Assembly (NCBI GenBank): GCA_025361505.1
Contig: JANYKZ010000101.1
Coordinates: forward strand, 1-34,174
Direction: 5' to 3'
DNA length: 34,174 nucleotides
From: Coriobacteriia bacterium
GTDB lineage: Bacteria > Actinomycetota > Coriobacteriia > Anaerosomatales > PALSA-660
The translations under genes were made by a program, and so were the position numbers. This document shows positions 31,565 through 34,174 of this stretch, piece after piece. The first letter of the stretch is position 1. Every line of letters begins with the position of its first letter. Below the pieces are notes generated by a model that searched no databases, had not been told where the DNA came from, and saw only the letters and a program-made list of their open reading frames with translations.

Positions 31565-32767
31565 TCAGTTCGCCTCGCCATGCACGGAACCGGAGGAATG
31601 CCGCGACGCAAGGAGCGCCGCCGAAACGGTCGCGGACAGCAGCAGCACGGTCACCAGGTTCCACACCCACGGCCGCCCGGGCGCGGACGTGGGCAGCGGA
31701 GACGCGGCGGACATCCGCAGGACATCGACACGGCCCGACCCGGTGTCGGCGACGAAGATGCGCCCGTCGTCGCTCACCGCCACCCCGGAGGGCTCCGTGA
31801 ACAGCCCCGCGCTGACTCCCGTGAGACCTGCTTCGCCCGTCAGCGCGCCGTCGGCCGAGTAGGCGCTAACCGTCCCGAGGGCCGCGTCGGACACCACGAA
31901 GCGACCGTCCGCGAGTGCGGCCACGCCACGCGGCAGACCCTGCGTCGGGATCTCTCGCACGAGCGCGCCGGACCGATCGAGCATGAGGATCCGCCCGTTG
32001 TTGCTGTCGGCCACGAGCACGCCGTCACGCGTCGCGGTCACGCCGTTGGCGAACGAAAGCGGCTGGCCGGTCCTGCCTACCGGGATCTCCGCGCCGAGCG
32101 CACCCACCCTGCGACCGGTCGGAGAGAACTCCACGACCTGCTGGCGCGCAGAGGAGTCCGTCACGTAGAAGGTGCCGTCGGGGGCGAACCCGACGGCGAG
32201 CGGTCTCCAGGGCGGCACGGTGGATGTCGGATCCGTGCCCGCCGGGTCGAACACGCGCAGCAGCTCTCCCGTGGCCGAGTAGACCAGCACCGCGTTGCGA
32301 CCGCGATCGCTCACGTAGATCCGTCCGTCGACCGGGCCGACGGCCACGTACGCCGGCGCCTTGAGGAACCCGGCCCCGATCGTCGCGATGCGGCTGCCAT
32401 CGCGCGACATGACCTCGACCACGGCCCGTCGGGCGTCGACGACGTAGAGACGGTCTCCCGAGACCGCGACACCTATCGGCTGGGTCCGGGTCGCGTCGAA
32501 CGAGGGGATGGGAGGCAGTACCGTCACCGAGGCCTCGACGGTGGTCATGCTCGGTCCCGGTATCCAGGCGGTCGCGTCGCTCCACGCCATCGCGCCCGCA
32601 GCGCACGTCCCGATGGCGAGCACCGCGACAGCCACCCACGGGGCCCAACGCCTCACGGCCGCCGACTGTCGTGCGCGCCGACCGGCAGTCAGCTCGGCCC
32701 GGCGGCGGAGTCCGGCCTCAGTCCCCGCCTTGCGGCCGGACCCGTCTTCGCGGGACCGCGTCGTCAC
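31565..32767 (-). CDS. Membrane-anchored NHL-repeat beta-propeller protein
   Basis: 400 residues. A basic N-terminus and a membrane helix (about 38-57, WAPWVAVAVLAIGTCAAGAMAW) are followed by a six-bladed NHL-type propeller (about 75-355). Its repeats include PIGVAVSGDRLYVVDARR, VGPVDGRIYVSDRGRNAV, GFAPDGTFYVTDSSARQQVV, DGVLVADSNNGRILMLD and PSGVAVSDDGRIFVADTG. A second hydrophobic helix (WNLVTVLLLSATVSAALLA) lies near the C-terminus. Propellers of this kind bind proteins or ligands; the function is unknown. GTG 32767 overlaps the stop of the upstream lipoprotein gene (GTGA); a reading extending to 33424 is rejected since it covers that gene in another frame. Confidence 0.82.
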   Translation of the reverse strand: MTTRSREDGSGRKAGTEAGLRRRAELTAGRRARQSAAVRRWAPWVAVAVLAIGTCAAGAMAWSDATAWIPGPSMTTVEASVTVLPPIPSFDATRTQPIGVAVSGDRLYVVDARRAVVEVMSRDGSRIATIGAGFLKAPAYVAVGPVDGRIYVSDRGRNAVLVYSATGELLRVFDPAGTDPTSTVPPWRPLAVGFAPDGTFYVTDSSARQQVVEFSPTGRRVGALGAEIPVGRTGQPLSFANGVTATRDGVLVADSNNGRILMLDRSGALVREIPTQGLPRGVAALADGRFVVSDAALGTVSAYSADGALTGEAGLTGVSAGLFTEPSGVAVSDDGRIFVADTGSGRVDVLRMSAASPLPTSAPGRPWVWNLVTVLLLSATVSAALLASRHSSGSVHGEAN

Positions 32768-33630
32768 TTCACGATCGCGGAGACGAGCGACGTGAGGTGT
32801 GCTTTGAGCGCCTGGGGCGTGCCCCCCTTGGAGGAACCTTCTATGGCGACGATCACGCCGCTCTCGTTCCACGCGACGATCGCAAGCCGGTGACCGTCGG
32901 TGCCGAAGTAGACCGAGCGCCCGCCGACCGTGATCGTCGACGACCCGGTCGGGTAGCTGCGACCGAGGTCGTTGGCGATCGCGGCCTTCGCGGCCGTCGC
33001 GTCCTTGTACTGCTCGACGACGATCACGAGCGCGTCGGTCGGGTCGGTCTTGGCCGGAACGTACTGCCGCGTGAGCGTGTAGACGTCGGCGATCACGGGA
33101 GTCGACGTGTAGCCGGGCAGCTTGTCGGGCACCCAGGTCGAGAGCGAGGTCACCGGCCCGACGGGCTGCTGTCCCGGAGACGATGTGCCTCCTCCGGAGG
33201 TGCCCGGTGGCGTCACAATGCCCGCCGGGGTCTTCGGAACGCTCGTGTCGACGACCGGGGTCTTGCCCCCGTCGATCGCATCGATCTGCTGCTGCGCGTT
33301 CTTGAACGTCGGCTCGATCGTGATGACCTCCGCGAGCTTCGCTCGCGCCGTCTTCAGATCTCCGGCGGTGATGGCGGCCTGCGCCTCGGCGTACAGACCC
33401 TCGAGCCGCTTGTGACGGTCGCACGTGATCGTGAGGTTGACGACCTTGTAGGATCCGGCCTGGTCGGCCGGTACGACGACTGTGTGGACCGTGTCCGTGA
33501 GGACCTCGCCATAGGTGCAGACGATGCGCTCGCCGGTCTCGACGCGGATGGTCCGGGCGCAGCCGACGAGCACGATGCCCGCCGACAGCACGGCCATGAG
33601 GATCAGAACGGGTATCCGTCGGCGTGACAT
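32764..33630 (-). CDS. Lipoprotein with helical repeat and unknown C-terminal domain
   Basis: 288 residues, family not recognised. A lipoprotein signal with lipobox VLVGC (Cys24) is followed by a strand-rich segment (about 25-75), a TPR-like helical pair (LEGLYAEAQAAITAGDLKTA, RAKLAEVITIEPTFKNAQQQ), a Pro/Gly/Thr-rich linker (about 130-165) and a C-terminal domain (about 170-288; ADVYTLTRQYVPAK, ALVIVVEQYKDATAAKAAI, GGRSVYFGTDGHRLAIVAW). The last is reminiscent of proteins that score how well a substrate fits, but no assignment is made. ATG 33630 is used; a GTG at 33639 overlapping the previous stop is possible. It is coupled to the NHL gene. Confidence 0.75.
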   Translation of the reverse strand: MSRRRIPVLILMAVLSAGIVLVGCARTIRVETGERIVCTYGEVLTDTVHTVVVPADQAGSYKVVNLTITCDRHKRLEGLYAEAQAAITAGDLKTARAKLAEVITIEPTFKNAQQQIDAIDGGKTPVVDTSVPKTPAGIVTPPGTSGGGTSSPGQQPVGPVTSLSTWVPDKLPGYTSTPVIADVYTLTRQYVPAKTDPTDALVIVVEQYKDATAAKAAIANDLGRSYPTGSSTITVGGRSVYFGTDGHRLAIVAWNESGVIVAIEGSSKGGTPQALKAHLTSLVSAIVK

Positions 33631-33635
33631 CGTGT

Positions 33636-34174
33636 TCACAGGCCTCCGTGGTCGAGATGAGAGTGACCGCCGCGCGAGCGGCGCGCCACCATGATAGCCA
33701 CCATCGTTACAGCACCCAGTATGACGGCTCCGGCCATCGCCGCGTTCGGGAGGGAACGGAACGTGATGGATCCGTATTCCGTGCCGTAGTACTGCTGGAT
33801 CGCCGGGGCCAGGGTCGCGCTCCAGACGTGCGTCGGCACACCGAGGAGCCACGGCCACGCCGCGGACGCCGCGAGCGCGGTGACGAGGGGCCATCCGGGG
33901 CGCGCATCGGCCGATGCCACGATAGCCAGCGCCGCGAGTGCCAGTGCGGCCCACCCGGCGACGGACTCGGCTCCGTTCATGGTCCAGGAGCCCGAGAACG
34001 CCCCCCCGGTCACGGCGACGTCGACCCGGACGCCGATCGCGGGCAGTAGGAGCCCTGCCGCGGCGATGGCCGCCGGGACGGCGGCTGCGAAGGCGAGCGG
34101 GCGTGGCACGAGTGCGCTCTCAGAGCGAGTCGAGTGCACCAAGGCAAACACCCCGGCGAGCACGAGCGTCGATC
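33636..34174 (-). CDS. Multi-pass membrane protein, 5' part outside window
   Basis: About 179 C-terminal residues are visible; the frame stays open to the right edge, so the start is not seen. There are four or five hydrophobic helices (STLVLAGVFALVH, LAFAAAVPAAIAAAGLLLPAIG, VAGWAALALAALAIVAS, LVTALAASAAWPWLLGV, NAAMAGAVILGAVTMVAIMVA) and a short His-rich end (GGHSHLDHGGL). No family is recognised. The stop overlaps a possible GTG start of the lipoprotein gene, so these genes form one operon with the NHL protein. Confidence 0.65.
   Translation of the reverse strand, partial: STLVLAGVFALVHSTRSESALVPRPLAFAAAVPAAIAAAGLLLPAIGVRVDVAVTGGAFSGSWTMNGAESVAGWAALALAALAIVASADARPGWPLVTALAASAAWPWLLGVPTHVWSATLAPAIQQYYGTEYGSITFRSLPNAAMAGAVILGAVTMVAIMVARRSRGGHSHLDHGGL

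Overview
The window is GC-rich, densely packed and mostly transcribed from the minus strand, with frequent GTG starts and 4-nt ATGA/GTGA overlaps. Core genes (lysS, greA, tatA, rex, tRNA-Pro), a mycobacterial-type SOS box, two multiheme c-type cytochromes, Rex redox control and a UGA-decoded selenoprotein suggest a free-living anaerobic actinobacterium, probably a deep relative of the Coriobacteriia. The lineage is my inference; no rRNA or full-length marker is present.

Layout. 1-5795: housekeeping and regulatory genes (lysS partial, greA, tatA, rex, an MTA-phosphorylase-type gene, a YhaM-like HD exonuclease, a lipoprotein, and a small unknown gene behind a perfect SOS box). 5861-9967: a small domain protein, a DUF2085 membrane protein, tRNA-Pro(CGG), a membrane-anchored NapC/NirT-type octaheme cytochrome, an MFS exporter and a RidA-family protein. 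10055-11830 (plus strand): the most unusual part. A perfect 18-bp CsoR/CstR-like palindrome precedes a small ferredoxin, a thioredoxin-fold protein with an in-frame UGA and a SECIS-like hairpin, and a DUF362-ferredoxin protein. The three genes are tightly coupled and read as one redox operon. 11843-18072: EamA and MFS transporters, VanZ-like protein, PilT ATPase, and cell-wall proteins (NlpC/P60 hydrolase, double peptidoglycan-binding protein). 18166-27038: a chemotaxis block cheR / mcp-cheW-cheY-cheB-cheA-cheC-cheD ending in a diguanylate cyclase with an unusual N-terminal Rossmann-like domain. No flagellar gene is seen, so output to type IV pili (pilT is nearby) is possible. 27150-28193: an L,D-transpeptidase with its own promoter and terminator. 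28296-34174: a secreted 14-heme cytochrome built around a beta-propeller, followed on its upstream side by a membrane-anchored NHL-type propeller, a lipoprotein and a multi-pass membrane protein.

Main leads: (1) the selenoprotein operon with its CsoR/CstR-like operator; (2) the SOS-box-controlled orphan gene; (3) a Rex operator overlapping the rex promoter; (4) a CheC that has lost both conserved asparagines; (5) the Rossmann-GAF-GGDEF fusion in the che operon; (6) the heme-propeller-heme protein, with CX3CH motifs in both cytochromes.
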